Shown here piece after piece: positions 19,719 through 30,594 of a stretch of 64,000 nt of DNA. The position numbers and the translations under genes are program-made. The first letter of the stretch is position 1. Each line of letters starts with the position of its first letter. The notes beneath the pieces are model-generated. The model did not search any database. It was not told the origin of the DNA and was given only the letters and a program-made list of their open reading frames with translations. Origin of the DNA: Tritrichomonas musculus (taxonomy: Eukaryota > Parabasalia > Tritrichomonadida > Tritrichomonadidae); the NCBI GenBank assembly GCA_039105265.1, contig JAPFFF010000008.1, forward strand, positions 4,030,001 to 4,094,000, given 5' to 3'.

Positions 19719-21520
19719 AATTTTGAAAAAGAGATTGCAGTTAAATTGCCTTTTTGCGCTGACTTTTTATATAATGAAATCATTGTGTGATATTTCCTTC
19801 GTCCCATTTCAAGCAAATGCCCCAAATTATATAGGCACGATGAGTTTCCTTGTTTTGCTGACTTTTGGTAACATTCAAATGCTTTATGATAATTTTGTTT
19901 AACGCCTCTTCCCTTTTCATAGAAAAATCCAAGACTACTCAATGCGTTTGAATTACCTAATTCGGATGATTGTTTGTATAATTCAAATGCTTTATGATAA
20001 TTTTGTTTAACACCAAAACCTTTTTCATAGAATAAAGCTAATTTATATAAGGCTGACAAATTTCCTTGATCTGCTGACTTCTCATAACATTCAAATGATA
20101 TTGGATAACTTTTTATACAACATCTTCCATTTTCATATAAAAATCCGAGGTTACACAATGCATTTGGATTTCCTTCTTTTGCCAATTGTTGATAAATTTT
20201 TAATGCTTTTATGCAATTCTTTTCAACGAATTTTCCAATTTCATAACAATGAGTAATGCTTCTGTGTTATTTTGTTGTGCTGCTTTTTGATAATTGAATT
20301 ATCTACTTGAGTTTTCAACTTGCCATTTTCATATATTTTTCTTAAAACTAACAAAGCTTCTGAATTGTCATACTTAGCTGATAATTGGTAAAACTTTGGT
20401 GCTTCTTCGTCATTCTTTGTGATTACCTTTCCATTGGCATAACAATCAGCTATTGTAAATAGACATTTTGAATAAAAGTTGGTTGAATTTTTATTAAAAA
20501 TTTTCTTTTTGCTTTTGATCCGATTGCATGTTCGTATTAGATTTAATACTGAATTCAAGTGTCCTTTTTCTATTGAAGATTGGTAATACTCCAGTGCTCT
20601 TATATTGTTTAGTTCTACTCCAATTTTTTTGACATATAAAGAGCCGATAAGATGTGAGCCTTGAATGTTTCCTTTTTCCGCTGATGATTTATAAAACTCG
20701 AAGGATTTGGAATAATTTTGCTTAAACTCCTTCGCCTTTTTCGTACATGTGGCCAATGTTGCATAAAGCTCGAGCATTTCCTTTATCTGCTGCTGATTGA
20801 TAATATTCATTCGCTTTTGAATAACTTTGCTCAATACCTTTGCCTTTCTCATAAATGAATCCAAGATTAATTAACGCATACGTGTTCTCTTTTTCAGCTG
20901 CTGATTGATAATACTTAATCGCTTTAATATAGTTTTGTTCAACACCCTTCTCATACATGAAACCGAGATTTAACAGTGCATTAGAATTGCCTTTTTCTGC
21001 AGCTGATTGATAGCATTCAATCGCTTTTGAGTAACTTTAGCCAACTTCTTTGCCTTATTCATAAATGAAGCCGAAATTTAACAGTACATTTGAATCGCTT
21101 TTTTTTTGCGGCCAACTGATAATATTTGATCGCTTTAGAAATATTTTGCTTAACTCCTCGTCCTTTCTCACACATCTGCCCGATGTTTACTAGTGCTTCT
21201 GAGTTGCCAAGTTTGGCTGATTGGTTGAAGTATTTGAATGCTTTTGGGTAGTTTACTTCAAATGTCTTCGCCTTAATGTACATTTTGCCTAACTTTACAA
21301 ATGCATGCGAATTCCCTTGCCCAGCTGACATTTCGTAGAACTCTACCGTTTTGGTTAAATCTTGTTCGACTCCTTTTCCTTCCTCAAACACCAGGCACAG
21401 ATTTAAAATAGGAGAAAACTCATCTTTTGAGTGAATTTCAGCTAATGCTTTCAATAGAACGTCATTTTGGTGGCACTTTTCTCTTAATTTAATTTCATTT
21501 TGGTGGAATCTTTCTTTCAT
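19711..21520 (-). pseudogene. Decayed Sel1-repeat protein gene
   Basis: Minus-strand frames from ATG 21520 encode many Sel1 units (ALVNIGQMCEKGRGVKQNISKAIKYYQLAA; ALINLGFIYEKGKGIEQSYSKANEYYQSAA). The original frame breaks near 21100 at a T run, then shows two in-frame stops between 21060 and 21000, and changes frame again near 20750 and 20200, so at least five lesions are visible. About 600 codons of the repeat domain survive. Its 3' end runs without a stop into the 23-bp array, where the frame reads repeat-derived KELFDYLQ peptides. There is no kinase domain upstream, unlike the intact Sel1 proteins of the window. Sel1 repeats act as protein-interaction scaffolds. Confidence 0.85.
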
Positions 21521-21553
21521 TTTTTTTTTATTTTATTCTTCATGATGTTTAGA

Positions 21554-22558
21554 TCAATCTGAAAATGCATCATTTTCAATGCATTCTACTGAAGAAGGAA
21601 TTGTTATTTCCGTCAATGATGAACAATTAATGAATGCATACCATTTTATAAATGTTACAGATAAAGGTATTTTTATATGCTCCAATGATGAACAGCAAGC
21701 AAATGAATAATTACCAATCATTTTGATTGAACATAGGTTTTCAAAGGTTATTTGTTTCAATGATTTACAATAAAGAAACAAATATGGACTAATTTCATTA
21801 AATGAAATTGGGATATTTATCTGTGTCAATAATGAACAATCAGAAAATGAACCGACTTCAATATTTGTCACTGTTTGTAAAATATTGAAATGTGTGAATG
21901 AACATTTAGAAAAGGTATAATCGCCAATCAATGTCACAGAAGAAGGAATTATTTTCAAATTGAAAAAGCTTTGTTACCTATTGATGTCACTGAAGATGGG
22001 ATTTCCAATCTATTCATTGCAGTACAATTTTCGAAAGAACTCTCACTAATTGACTTTACTGAGGATGAAATTTCGGCATTGTTTAATGTAGTACAATTTT
22101 CGAATGCACCATCACCGATTGACTTTACAGAAGAAGGAATCAATACTTCATTCAATAGTTTACAATTTGAAAAAATGCCATTTTCTATTGATGTGACATG
22201 ACCATGTATTGCGACTTTTTCAATCGACACACACACTGCAAATGATTTAGGTCCGATTGAAATCACAGAGTTTGAAATTGCTATTTCAGTCAAATACGTG
22301 CATTGGCCCAAAGAACTCTATTGCTATTTCTCCTATTTTTTCAAGCGAAGAAGTGAACTCTATTTCTTCAAGAGATGAACAGCTAAAGAAGGCAAACGAT
22401 TCAATCGATTTATCTGATGAAGGAATTGTTATTTGCTGGAGTGATATGCATGCATAAAATGAATATGGCCCAATTACAGTTACTGATGGTAGAATTGTTA
22501 CATCGGACACCAAAGTGCATCCATAAAAAGTTTCGTTTTTAATCGATGTAAATGGCAG
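21554..22558 (-). pseudogene. Decayed BspA-like leucine-rich-repeat gene
   Basis: Three overlapping minus-strand frames read as one chain of BspA/LRR_5 units such as LNEVLIPSSVKSIGDGAFENC and LTEITIPSSVECIENDAF. The chain extends upstream of the first ATG (LPFTSIKNETFYGCT, to about 22558) with no start, so the 5' end is missing. Frame changes lie near 22295 and 21957. It ends with a stop at 21554, only about 35 bp before the start of the decayed Sel1 gene on the same strand. BspA-like proteins are candidate surface or secreted adhesins in trichomonads. Confidence 0.85.
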
Positions 22559-22598
22559 AAAAAAAATCTAAATATTTTCATATTATTATTAAAGGAGA

Positions 22599-22969
22599 CG
22601 GAAAAAAGTGTAAACCACTGAAAAAATGTAAACTTTAATTTTTTTTCCTCATCTGATTAAAACTACTAAATGCTATTTTTTTTACAACTTTTTAACACTT
22701 TGATAAATAATATATTGGATTTTCGTCGAGTTTCATGAAGTATTTATAACAAAACCATGACATTATATGTTTCTGATAAAAACGGTTTAAGGTTAAAAAA
22801 TTGTAGAAAACGATAGTTTAATATTTTTGAAAGATGAGGATTATTCATGACGAAATTCAGTGAAAATGGAATATATTATTCATCAAAGTGTTGAGAAGCT
22901 ATAAAAAAATTAGTGTTTAAAAATTTTAACCAGATATGGAGAAAAAGTTAAAGTTTACACTTTTTTCCG
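22599..22969. mobile_element. 371-bp inverted-repeat element (MITE-like)
   Basis: The left end CGGAAAAAAGTGTAAAC at 22599-22615 is repeated in perfect reverse complement at 22953-22969. Inner flanks also pair loosely (TGTAAACTTTAATTTTTTT against AAAAAGTTAAAGTTTACA). No clear target duplication was found, and no ORF. Confidence 0.55.
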
Positions 22970-23520
22970 AAGTTTATACATATTTCTATAGTGGTTAACG
23001 GTAGGCTTTGGCACGCTTCGCTACCCAAGACCTACCAATTCCAAGCAGTTATTTAATAAGTGGCATCCATAAATGAATTCAAAAAGTTCTTCATTCAAAA
23101 AGTTTACACATATTTCTATATCCTTTATTTTGATTATATTTTTTAAAGGAGATAGAAAAATGATTCACTTCTTAATAATATATCATTATAAACCTGCTAT
23201 TTTAATAATTTTTCTCAATCTTTTCCTTATTTTTGTGAGAACTCATTGAATTGTAGCATTGAATTGGAAAACTACCTCCTTAAGATATAAATCATATTTT
23301 TGATTATATTTTTGTGAGTTTGATACAAGTTCTTTTTCCCAATTTTTATATAAATAGTATATATTGATTATTAAAAAATAATATCTTTACTCACATCAAA
23401 AATATAATTGCAAAATAAAAACAACATTTAGTAATAATTTGCAATTATACATGTATTCATTGAATATAGTATTTATTAACAACATAGAAATTAACATGAA
23501 TAAAAATGGTTAATCTGCTT
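22970..23520. other. Intergenic region with repeat fragments
   Basis: The phrase AGTTTA(T/C)ACATATTTCTATA occurs at about 22972 and 23098. A GC-richer imperfect hairpin with 12-bp arms (GGTAGGCTTTGG, two mismatches) and a loop containing CGCTTCGC is at about 23003-23039. No gene is visible. Confidence 0.5.
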
Positions 23521-26500
23521 TTATTTCTTTTTCCTGTTGCTTGTTGCTTTTTGAAAAGATTCCCTTAACATGTTATAAAAGTTTAGCAAAAAGTTATTCG
23601 TATTATTATTATTCTGAGGTAAATTTTGATTGGGAGCCAAATTCTGATTCTGATTTGGTAAAAAGTTCTGATTTTGATTCTGATTTGGCAAAAAGTTCTG
23701 ATTTTGATTCTGATTTGGTAAAGAGTTTTGATTTTGATTTTGGTTTTGATTTGGTAAAGAGTTCTGATTTTGATTCTGGTTTGGCAAAAAGTTCTGATTT
23801 TGGTTTTGACTCTGACTTAATAATTGATTGAAGATTTGGGTTAAGAGTGGATTAATTTCTTGGTTCAAGTCGTTATTCTGATTATTATTATTCTGAGGAA
23901 CTCTTGGATGACTGCTTTTATTGTAAATGCTGTTGTAAAGGGCGCTTTCTGTTTTTTGCATCTTATTAATTTCTTCGACGAACTTGTTTCCGTAAAACTC
24001 GACTTTTCTTTTTGGCATTTCAGGGATCTTCTCCATTTCCAGGACTGTTTTAGGTTTAGCTGCTACCATTTTCTTAATCAACGCAATTGAGATAATAACT
24101 GCTGGATCACACTTCTTATCGACTGCGATATTTCTTCGAACTCTTAATAATTTCTTATACAAAAGGACCTCGTATTCGTTCATACCATCGGGCACACAAG
24201 GGACCTCTCTTTCAATTTTAATTGGTTGAAAATTAGGCTTGTCAATTTCGTCGAATGAATTTCCAGGGACGTAATAAGAAATTGAACCATGGTGGTTAAG
24301 TTTGGCCTTACATTTCAAAATTTGACGATCCAACAAAGCAGCAAAAATTCTATATAAATCATTTTCATTATTTCTATATAAACCTCCTTTACCAAATTCG
24401 GAGATTTCGTCATCGCCAGCATCTTTAATTTTTTGGATTTTTCTTCCTTGAAAAATTGAGATAACGTAATTAGAAGTAGCATAAGGACTCTTCCCTGGTC
24501 TTTTGTCATTAATCGCCTTAACGATCAGAGCGAGACTTATTCCTTCATTAGTCACATTTTCTTGAACAAAACGGCTTAAACCGCTGATTCTATGGATGCA
24601 ATTATCACAAGTTTCATTGCATTGTTTTGAATCGAAATCTTCGCCGAAGTACTTCAGCATCAAAGTACGCCTACAAGTACATCTATCGAGACAGTAACTT
24701 GCTATTAAATCTAGAAGCTGAATCTCTACTTCCAGACGTTTTTCATCTTTTTTGACACCTTTGTCACTGTCTCTAGAAATCAAATTTTTGACACGTTGCT
24801 TGTCATTCAAATTGAACAGAAGAAGACAAACACTGCGGACACCATCACGACCAGCTCTTCCACTTTCTTGGTAGTACTCCTCGATACTTTTTGGCATTGT
24901 ATGATGTATCACAAAACGGACATCAGGCTTATCAATTCCCATTCCAAACGCAAGTGTTGCCACAATTATTTTGACCTTGTCTTTTGTCCATAACCGTTGA
25001 ACACGATGTCTTTCTTCCTTGTCTTTCATCTGCGCGTGGTAATAACGCGTGTTGAGGCCTTGCATGTTCAACCACTCACTCAGTTCTTCGGTTTCATTTG
25101 TGGACATACAAAAGATAAGACCACATTTGTCCTCAAAATGATGATCGTAAATAAATTTCAATACTTGATCATACGACCTTTGTTTCGGCTCTTTTTCCCA
25201 GACTTCGTAGATCAGGTTTGGCCGATTAAAGGACATTTGAAAGATCATACAGTCGGGAATCTTTAGTTCTTTAACAATGTCCTCTTTAACCGCCGCAGTG
25301 GCGGTTGCCGTTAGGGCCATTACTGGTATATCGTCAAACCTCTCTTTGATGACATCCAGTTGCGTGTAAGCGGGACGAAAATCGTGCCCCCATTGAGAGA
25401 CACAATGCGCTTCATCAATAACAAATCGTGTGATTAAATTCTCTGAATGCAATTTCAGAAGAAAATTCAATAAATGCGATGAGGATGCCAATTTTTCAGG
25501 CGTTATGAATAGAAAAAGTGACTTGTGGTCTTTTATATCAAGAAGATCTTGGAAATATTCTTCTTCAGAGGTCTCGCCTAGAATGGCTATCGCATTTAAA
25601 CCAACACTTTTCAAGCCACGAACTTGATCTTTGATAAGTGAAATTAATGGTGAAATTATAACGGTTAATTTATCTTCTATATAGCCGGTTAATTGATAAA
25701 CTAGTGATTTCCCTCCTCCAGTGGGCATTAAGACAAAAACATCTTTCCGTTTTAAGGCTGCTTCAATGGAAGGCGCTTGACAACCTCGAAATCTTTGGTT
25801 TTTAAAAATATTACGATTAATATCTGATATTTTCTTAAGAGTTTCCGAATCAACTATCGACGTTCGTTCTTCTGGATATAGTTCTACTGCTTGATTTTCA
25901 TCATCCGTAAAATTATCATAGTTGTTCATATTATCATGAACTGATATAATATTATGTCCAATGTCAAGACCATGTAATTGCATCTGGTTCTCAATAGTAT
26001 CTATTTGATCCCATATACTTCTTCGTAATTGGCGAAGAGCTTCAATTTCTTTGTCATCTTTGTTTATTCGTAGTTTAAAACTTATTTCAGCTGAAATAGA
26101 AGCAGATTTTCTTTCAAGTTCTGTTAAAACTTTAAGTCCAAAGTTTGCATCATCATCTTTTTCATTAATTAGAGCGTCAATATCAACATTATCAGACTCT
26201 GACGATGTATCTTCTTGAATCATTTTGAGAATTTTTTCGCTTTTTTCGTTATAAACTTTTGGTTTTTGAGGAAATAATGATTCCATTTCAGATTCGATGT
26301 CAATATCTGAATCGTTCGTACTTGTAATTTGTTCGGACTGACTTACGAATTGATCCTGCTCTTCGGACTGTTCAGTTGAAAGATTGTCAATTTTGTCACT
26401 GCTAATTTCTTTTTTTATCATTGGACTTTGAGCCATTTCGTTATCTGGCTCAGTTTCGCTATTTTCTAACGAATCAGTTGCATCTGGGGTTGGAGATGTT

Positions 26501-26673
26501 GAAGAATATGATTTTAGCTTAAAAATATTTGTCGATTTTTTTTCTGGCTTGGAAATTTCGTTTTTTGAGCTATTAAGATTTTTAATTTTCTTAGGTTTTT
26601 GAAAGGAGTCTATATTTGGTAAAAAGTCGTCATCTGATGAGCTTGACTGCGTGCTTATATCTGCACTGCTCAT
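23521..26673 (-). CDS. RecQ-family DNA helicase (BLM-like)
   Basis: 1050 residues. An acidic, Ser-rich N-terminus of about 290 residues precedes the helicase core: motif I MPTGGGKSLVYQL, motif II DEAHCVSQWGHDFRPAY (about residue 420), TATA motif ALTATATAAVKED, and motifs IV-VI ending in YYQESGRAGRDG. The RecQ-Ct zinc site follows (CRRTLMLKYFGE...CDNC) with a winged-helix region, then an HRDC-like segment (YKKLLRVRRNIAVDKKCDPAVIIS). The last 100 residues are Asn/Gln-rich QNQNFLPN repeats. RecQ helicases unwind DNA 3' to 5' and resolve recombination intermediates; the long acidic N-terminus and HRDC-like region favour a BLM/Sgs1-type role. All helicase motifs are intact. The ATG at 26673 follows a TCA-containing leader on the minus strand. 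Confidence 0.93.
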   Translation of the reverse strand: MSSADISTQSSSSDDDFLPNIDSFQKPKKIKNLNSSKNEISKPEKKSTNIFKLKSYSSTSPTPDATDSLENSETEPDNEMAQSPMIKKEISSDKIDNLSTEQSEEQDQFVSQSEQITSTNDSDIDIESEMESLFPQKPKVYNEKSEKILKMIQEDTSSESDNVDIDALINEKDDDANFGLKVLTELERKSASISAEISFKLRINKDDKEIEALRQLRRSIWDQIDTIENQMQLHGLDIGHNIISVHDNMNNYDNFTDDENQAVELYPEERTSIVDSETLKKISDINRNIFKNQRFRGCQAPSIEAALKRKDVFVLMPTGGGKSLVYQLTGYIEDKLTVIISPLISLIKDQVRGLKSVGLNAIAILGETSEEEYFQDLLDIKDHKSLFLFITPEKLASSSHLLNFLLKLHSENLITRFVIDEAHCVSQWGHDFRPAYTQLDVIKERFDDIPVMALTATATAAVKEDIVKELKIPDCMIFQMSFNRPNLIYEVWEKEPKQRSYDQVLKFIYDHHFEDKCGLIFCMSTNETEELSEWLNMQGLNTRYYHAQMKDKEERHRVQRLWTKDKVKIIVATLAFGMGIDKPDVRFVIHHTMPKSIEEYYQESGRAGRDGVRSVCLLLFNLNDKQRVKNLISRDSDKGVKKDEKRLEVEIQLLDLIASYCLDRCTCRRTLMLKYFGEDFDSKQCNETCDNCIHRISGLSRFVQENVTNEGISLALIVKAINDKRPGKSPYATSNYVISIFQGRKIQKIKDAGDDEISEFGKGGLYRNNENDLYRIFAALLDRQILKCKAKLNHHGSISYYVPGNSFDEIDKPNFQPIKIEREVPCVPDGMNEYEVLLYKKLLRVRRNIAVDKKCDPAVIISIALIKKMVAAKPKTVLEMEKIPEMPKRKVEFYGNKFVEEINKMQKTESALYNSIYNKSSHPRVPQNNNNQNNDLNQEINPLLTQIFNQLLSQSQNQNQNFLPNQNQNQNSLPNQNQNQNQNSLPNQNQNQNFLPNQNQNQNFLPNQNQNLAPNQNLPQNNNNTNNFLLNFYNMLRESFQKATSNRKKK

Positions 26674-27837
26674 CTGATCTTTACCGAATATATCAAAAGA
26701 ATAAAATTTTTAAGATTATTTTTTTCTTAAATTCTCATTAGAACGTTTATTAATGATTGAATGATTATTTGGACATATATTTTCAAAAATTTATTTTTAA
26801 AATTTTTATTTTAACATTATTTTCTTTTTTTTACGTTATGTATTTAATATATTCAAGATTTTATTTTATTTATAAATAATAAAATCATAATTATATATAA
26901 ATATTGCTTTTATAATTTGGTTAAGGACACTAAATGAAAATAGGTGATTCTTGATTTCAAGTAATTCAAGATGGATCAAATGATGATTTAAAAATATCTT
27001 CTAATAGAATATAAAATGGCTGATATATAATCAGTTTTTTTTTAAAAAAATTACTGATGCTATTAAATATTGTACCAAATTCAACACCCCAAATCATTTG
27101 AAAACGATATATTAGATATATATACATATGATAATTCTATTCGGTCACATCAATTTCAAATTCCAACTACCAATTTTGGAGTTATGATAAATTACACTTA
27201 ATCAAAGTTTGAATATTATATGAATATTAGATGCATAATTGTCTTTTAAATCTATATTAATAATTAAATGTACAAGGAATTTTAAAAAATATTAACAATA
27301 CATCAAGAAAAATTTGTACAATTATTTAGATAAAATTGATAAGAAAAAATTGAGAGAAAACACTATTTGAATATGCTTTCAAATTAGATTAATCTAGAAT
27401 AAAATATTTTTATCTCAATAAATTAAATAAGGTTTAAAGATATTTTAAATATAATAGCTATTATATATTATATTAAATTATAAATATTAATATATAAAAT
27501 CTAAACAAATTATACTAGGAGTTTTTGTGTTAAAATAAGTTGACTCTTATCTTACTAAAAAAAATTGAACTTCATATTTTTGAATGATTGGTTTTTTCAT
27601 TTGTTTGTCATTTCTTTTTGCCAAAGAAAAAATAGAAAATTCACCCTCTTAGAGTGTAAAATAATAATGTTTAAAAAACTATATTGACCTTCAGAAAAAG
27701 GTTAACATCTTTAACTGAAAAAGATTTTTCTTTTAAAAAGTTTATCAATTTCAAAATTTAATATAAACAATTGTCCCATTCACTTAACCAAATTAATAGA
27801 AAAAGTTATCATTCATTGCATTTGCAACAACTTCATC
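26674..27837. other. Divergent promoter region between RecQ and alpha-actinin
   Basis: About 1.2 kb of A+T-rich sequence separates the two divergently transcribed genes. No repeat with recognisable ends or additional ORF was found. Confidence 0.5.
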
Positions 27838-27844
27838 TCACATT
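27838..27844 (+). promoter_or_regulatory. Inr-like initiator of the alpha-actinin gene
   Basis: TCACATT fits the trichomonad Inr; +1 A at 27840 gives an 11-nt leader to ATG 27851. Confidence 0.55.
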
Positions 27845-27850
27845 TCTCTA

Positions 27851-30013
27851 ATGACAATCCTCAACAAAGCTTGGGAAGAAACTCAAATCAAAGTGTTTTC
27901 AAGATGGTGCGCTAAGTACCTCATGGAACGTAATATTCCATTTGAAAGCCTCAGAACAGAGTTTGAAAATGGCGTTAAATTAATTAACTTGCTCGAAATC
28001 ATCGGAAAAGAGCAAATCGCAGGTGGAAGATGGCACAAACAACCTAAGAACAGGTACCAACAACTTGAAAACGTCAACATGGCTCTTGATTATGTTCAAA
28101 AAGAAAAGAAAGTCAAATTAATTGGTATTCATGCAGATGATATTGTCGATAAAAACCTCAAACTTACTCTTGGTCTCATTTGGTCCTGCATCAACAAGTT
28201 CCAGATCGAAGACATTTCTGTTGAAGAACAAACTGCACGTAACGCTCTTCTTCAATGGTGCAAGAAGAACACACAAGGTTACCAAGGAGTTAACATCACA
28301 AACTTTACAACATCATGGAACACAGGTTTAGCCTTTTGCGCTCTCATTAACAAGTTTAGACCAGATGTCCTAGATTACGATTCACTCGATAAAGGCAATT
28401 CACTTGAAAACTGCCAGAAAGCATTTGATGCATGCAAGAAACTTGGTCTTTACGTTTACCTTGATCCAGAAGATGTTGCCGATGTTACTCCAGATGAAAA
28501 ATCTGTTGTTACTCAAGTTTCTGAATTCTTCCACTTCTTCGCAGGTGAATCAAAGACTGAAGCAATGGCCGATAAGCTTCGTCGTACCATTGAAATTCAA
28601 CGTGAACTTGATCAACTCAAGAGCAATTATGCTGAACAAGCTCAAGCAACAATGGATGCAATGAATCAATCAAATCAAGATATCACATCAGAGGATTACC
28701 AAAGGGATGTAAATGGAATTAAAGCTAAATTAATTGATGTTATAGGATATACTCGCGTTGCACGTCCCAACATAGCTGAACTTCGTGGAACAGCTCTTAA
28801 GACATGGGGCCAACTTGTTGCAAGATGCAAAGCTACTAACCGTCCAAATCCAGTTCCACCTCAAGGCTTAGAACCAGAAGTTCTTACTCAGACATTAGAT
28901 CAACTTGATAACACAGCAACAGAGTATCGCAAATCATTATCCAGCGAACTTGAAGCTGCTGAAAATCAACTCATTTTTGACTTTGATAATAACTGCAACA
29001 ATGTTGGTCTTCATTGCGAAAATGTCAAGAATGAATGCTTAAATCTCCAAGGCCCATTAGATCAACAAAAACAAAAACTTGCAGAGCTCAGTGATCAACT
29101 TAACAATACAATCCGTGGCTTTGTTACACAATTACAACCAGTTTATGATCAACTTGTTGATCTCAAGCTCAACTATAAAGCCAAGAATTCCATTACTTCA
29201 ATTTCTTCCCAAGTTGATCAAGCTGATGCATTAATTAAGCACTTGTCAGCAAACCTCGAAGCTCTTATTGAAGAAGAAGCTTTAATGGCAAAGGTTAATA
29301 CATATAACCAACTTTGCGATGCCAAGGTTCAAGAATCCAAACAACTTGATGCCCAAGTTGAAAACGTCAATGGTGATAATGAAGCCAAACGCAAACAATT
29401 AATTCAAATTGATAGCCAAGTTTCTGAAAAAGAGCAATCATGCCAAGAACTTGATGCTCCATACGAAGAACTTGAACGCGACCAACTTCAACTCCATGCA
29501 AACTATACACCAGATTCAGTTAAGAACTTCTTCACAGTTCTTCACAGTCACATCCAAGGCGTTGTTTCTGGTATTGATGCAGCTATCGCAGCATCAAAAG
29601 GTTTCGAAATCAGCGAAGAGCAACTTGCTGAATTCAGAGAAACATTCCGTATGTTCGATGCTAACCATAACAACAGTCTCGAAGCATTTGAACTTAACGC
29701 TTGCCTTACATCACTTGGTGAAACAGCAACAGATGAAGAATGCAAACAGATTATTGCCAAATATGCACCAGGTCAACCACAATTAGATTTCGATAACTAT
29801 GTTAGATTCATGCTTGACAGATTCTCTAAGGCAGAAACTAAAGAATCAACAACTGAAGCATTCCGTGCCCTTGCTCAGAACTCACCGGTCATTACCGATG
29901 AACAACTTAATAAGTACTTCAAACCAGATGATGTTGAATATCTTAAGACTCAACTCAAACCAGTTGATGGCGGATATGACTTTGCTTCATGGGTTGAAAC
30001 TCTTTATCAGTAA
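27851..30013 (+). CDS. Alpha-actinin (CH-CH, rod, EF-hands)
   Basis: 720 residues. Residues about 10-118 and 124-232 are two calponin-homology domains forming an actin-binding module (KVFSRWCAKYLMER; QKEKKVKLIGIHADDIVDKN; LLQWCKKNTQGYQGVNITNF). Residues about 235-570 are a predicted coiled, spectrin-like rod. Residues about 578-720 are the calmodulin-like head: one canonical EF-hand loop (DANHNNSLEAFE) followed by degenerate ones. It cross-links actin filaments as an antiparallel dimer, and trichomonad alpha-actinins mark the amoeboid, adherent form. The rod is shorter than the four spectrin repeats of animal alpha-actinin, as expected for protist forms. Its codons are clearly less A+T-rich than neighbouring genes, consistent with high expression. 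The stop TAA is followed by A, giving the TAAA that trichomonads use as a polyadenylation signal. Confidence 0.95.
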   Translation: MTILNKAWEETQIKVFSRWCAKYLMERNIPFESLRTEFENGVKLINLLEIIGKEQIAGGRWHKQPKNRYQQLENVNMALDYVQKEKKVKLIGIHADDIVDKNLKLTLGLIWSCINKFQIEDISVEEQTARNALLQWCKKNTQGYQGVNITNFTTSWNTGLAFCALINKFRPDVLDYDSLDKGNSLENCQKAFDACKKLGLYVYLDPEDVADVTPDEKSVVTQVSEFFHFFAGESKTEAMADKLRRTIEIQRELDQLKSNYAEQAQATMDAMNQSNQDITSEDYQRDVNGIKAKLIDVIGYTRVARPNIAELRGTALKTWGQLVARCKATNRPNPVPPQGLEPEVLTQTLDQLDNTATEYRKSLSSELEAAENQLIFDFDNNCNNVGLHCENVKNECLNLQGPLDQQKQKLAELSDQLNNTIRGFVTQLQPVYDQLVDLKLNYKAKNSITSISSQVDQADALIKHLSANLEALIEEEALMAKVNTYNQLCDAKVQESKQLDAQVENVNGDNEAKRKQLIQIDSQVSEKEQSCQELDAPYEELERDQLQLHANYTPDSVKNFFTVLHSHIQGVVSGIDAAIAASKGFEISEEQLAEFRETFRMFDANHNNSLEAFELNACLTSLGETATDEECKQIIAKYAPGQPQLDFDNYVRFMLDRFSKAETKESTTEAFRALAQNSPVITDEQLNKYFKPDDVEYLKTQLKPVDGGYDFASWVETLYQ

Positions 30014-30594
30014 ATTGACTTCGTCTTTTAATAAAAATTTTCTTTATTAATAAATATCCAAATTATTTTTTTTTTTTAAATTTGATCAACGGTTGTTAGT
30101 TAATACTTTTAAACCAATAAAAATAAAATAATACACCATGCTTGATTCAACTATTCCAATTTTTTGAAATGTATTTAAGATATATGATCATTAATTTCCT
30201 AAACGTTTTGGTTACAGATATTAAACTTTAAGATTTAATCAGTTCAATCAATTAGTTAGTGAAGAAGGGGCGAAGCTCTTCGACCGTTAACCTTTTTCAT
30301 TTTATGATAGTTATATTGCAATATTAATTCTTTATTTATAATGAATACATTTTATAAAATATATTTGAACAAATGTTATAAGCATTAATGTGTAAAAAAT
30401 TCAAGATAATGCTATTTTAGATCAAAAAAATTGAATGAAAAACTTCTTTTTGCTCAGAAAGTAAAAAACATAATTTTCTATGTGAACTTCAATACGATGT
30501 TAAAAATGCAATAAAAATAAATAAAAATACATTTATTAATGTAAGATATAAAATTGTATGCCAATTTATATGGCCAATCTTTTGATATCCACAT
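30014..30594. other. Intergenic edge of the 11-kb gene-free island
   Basis: No gene is visible. A 15-bp GC-rich phrase GAAGGGGCGAAGCTC at 30264-30278 recurs in perfect reverse complement at 41071-41085, on the opposite edge of the gene-free island. Confidence 0.55.
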
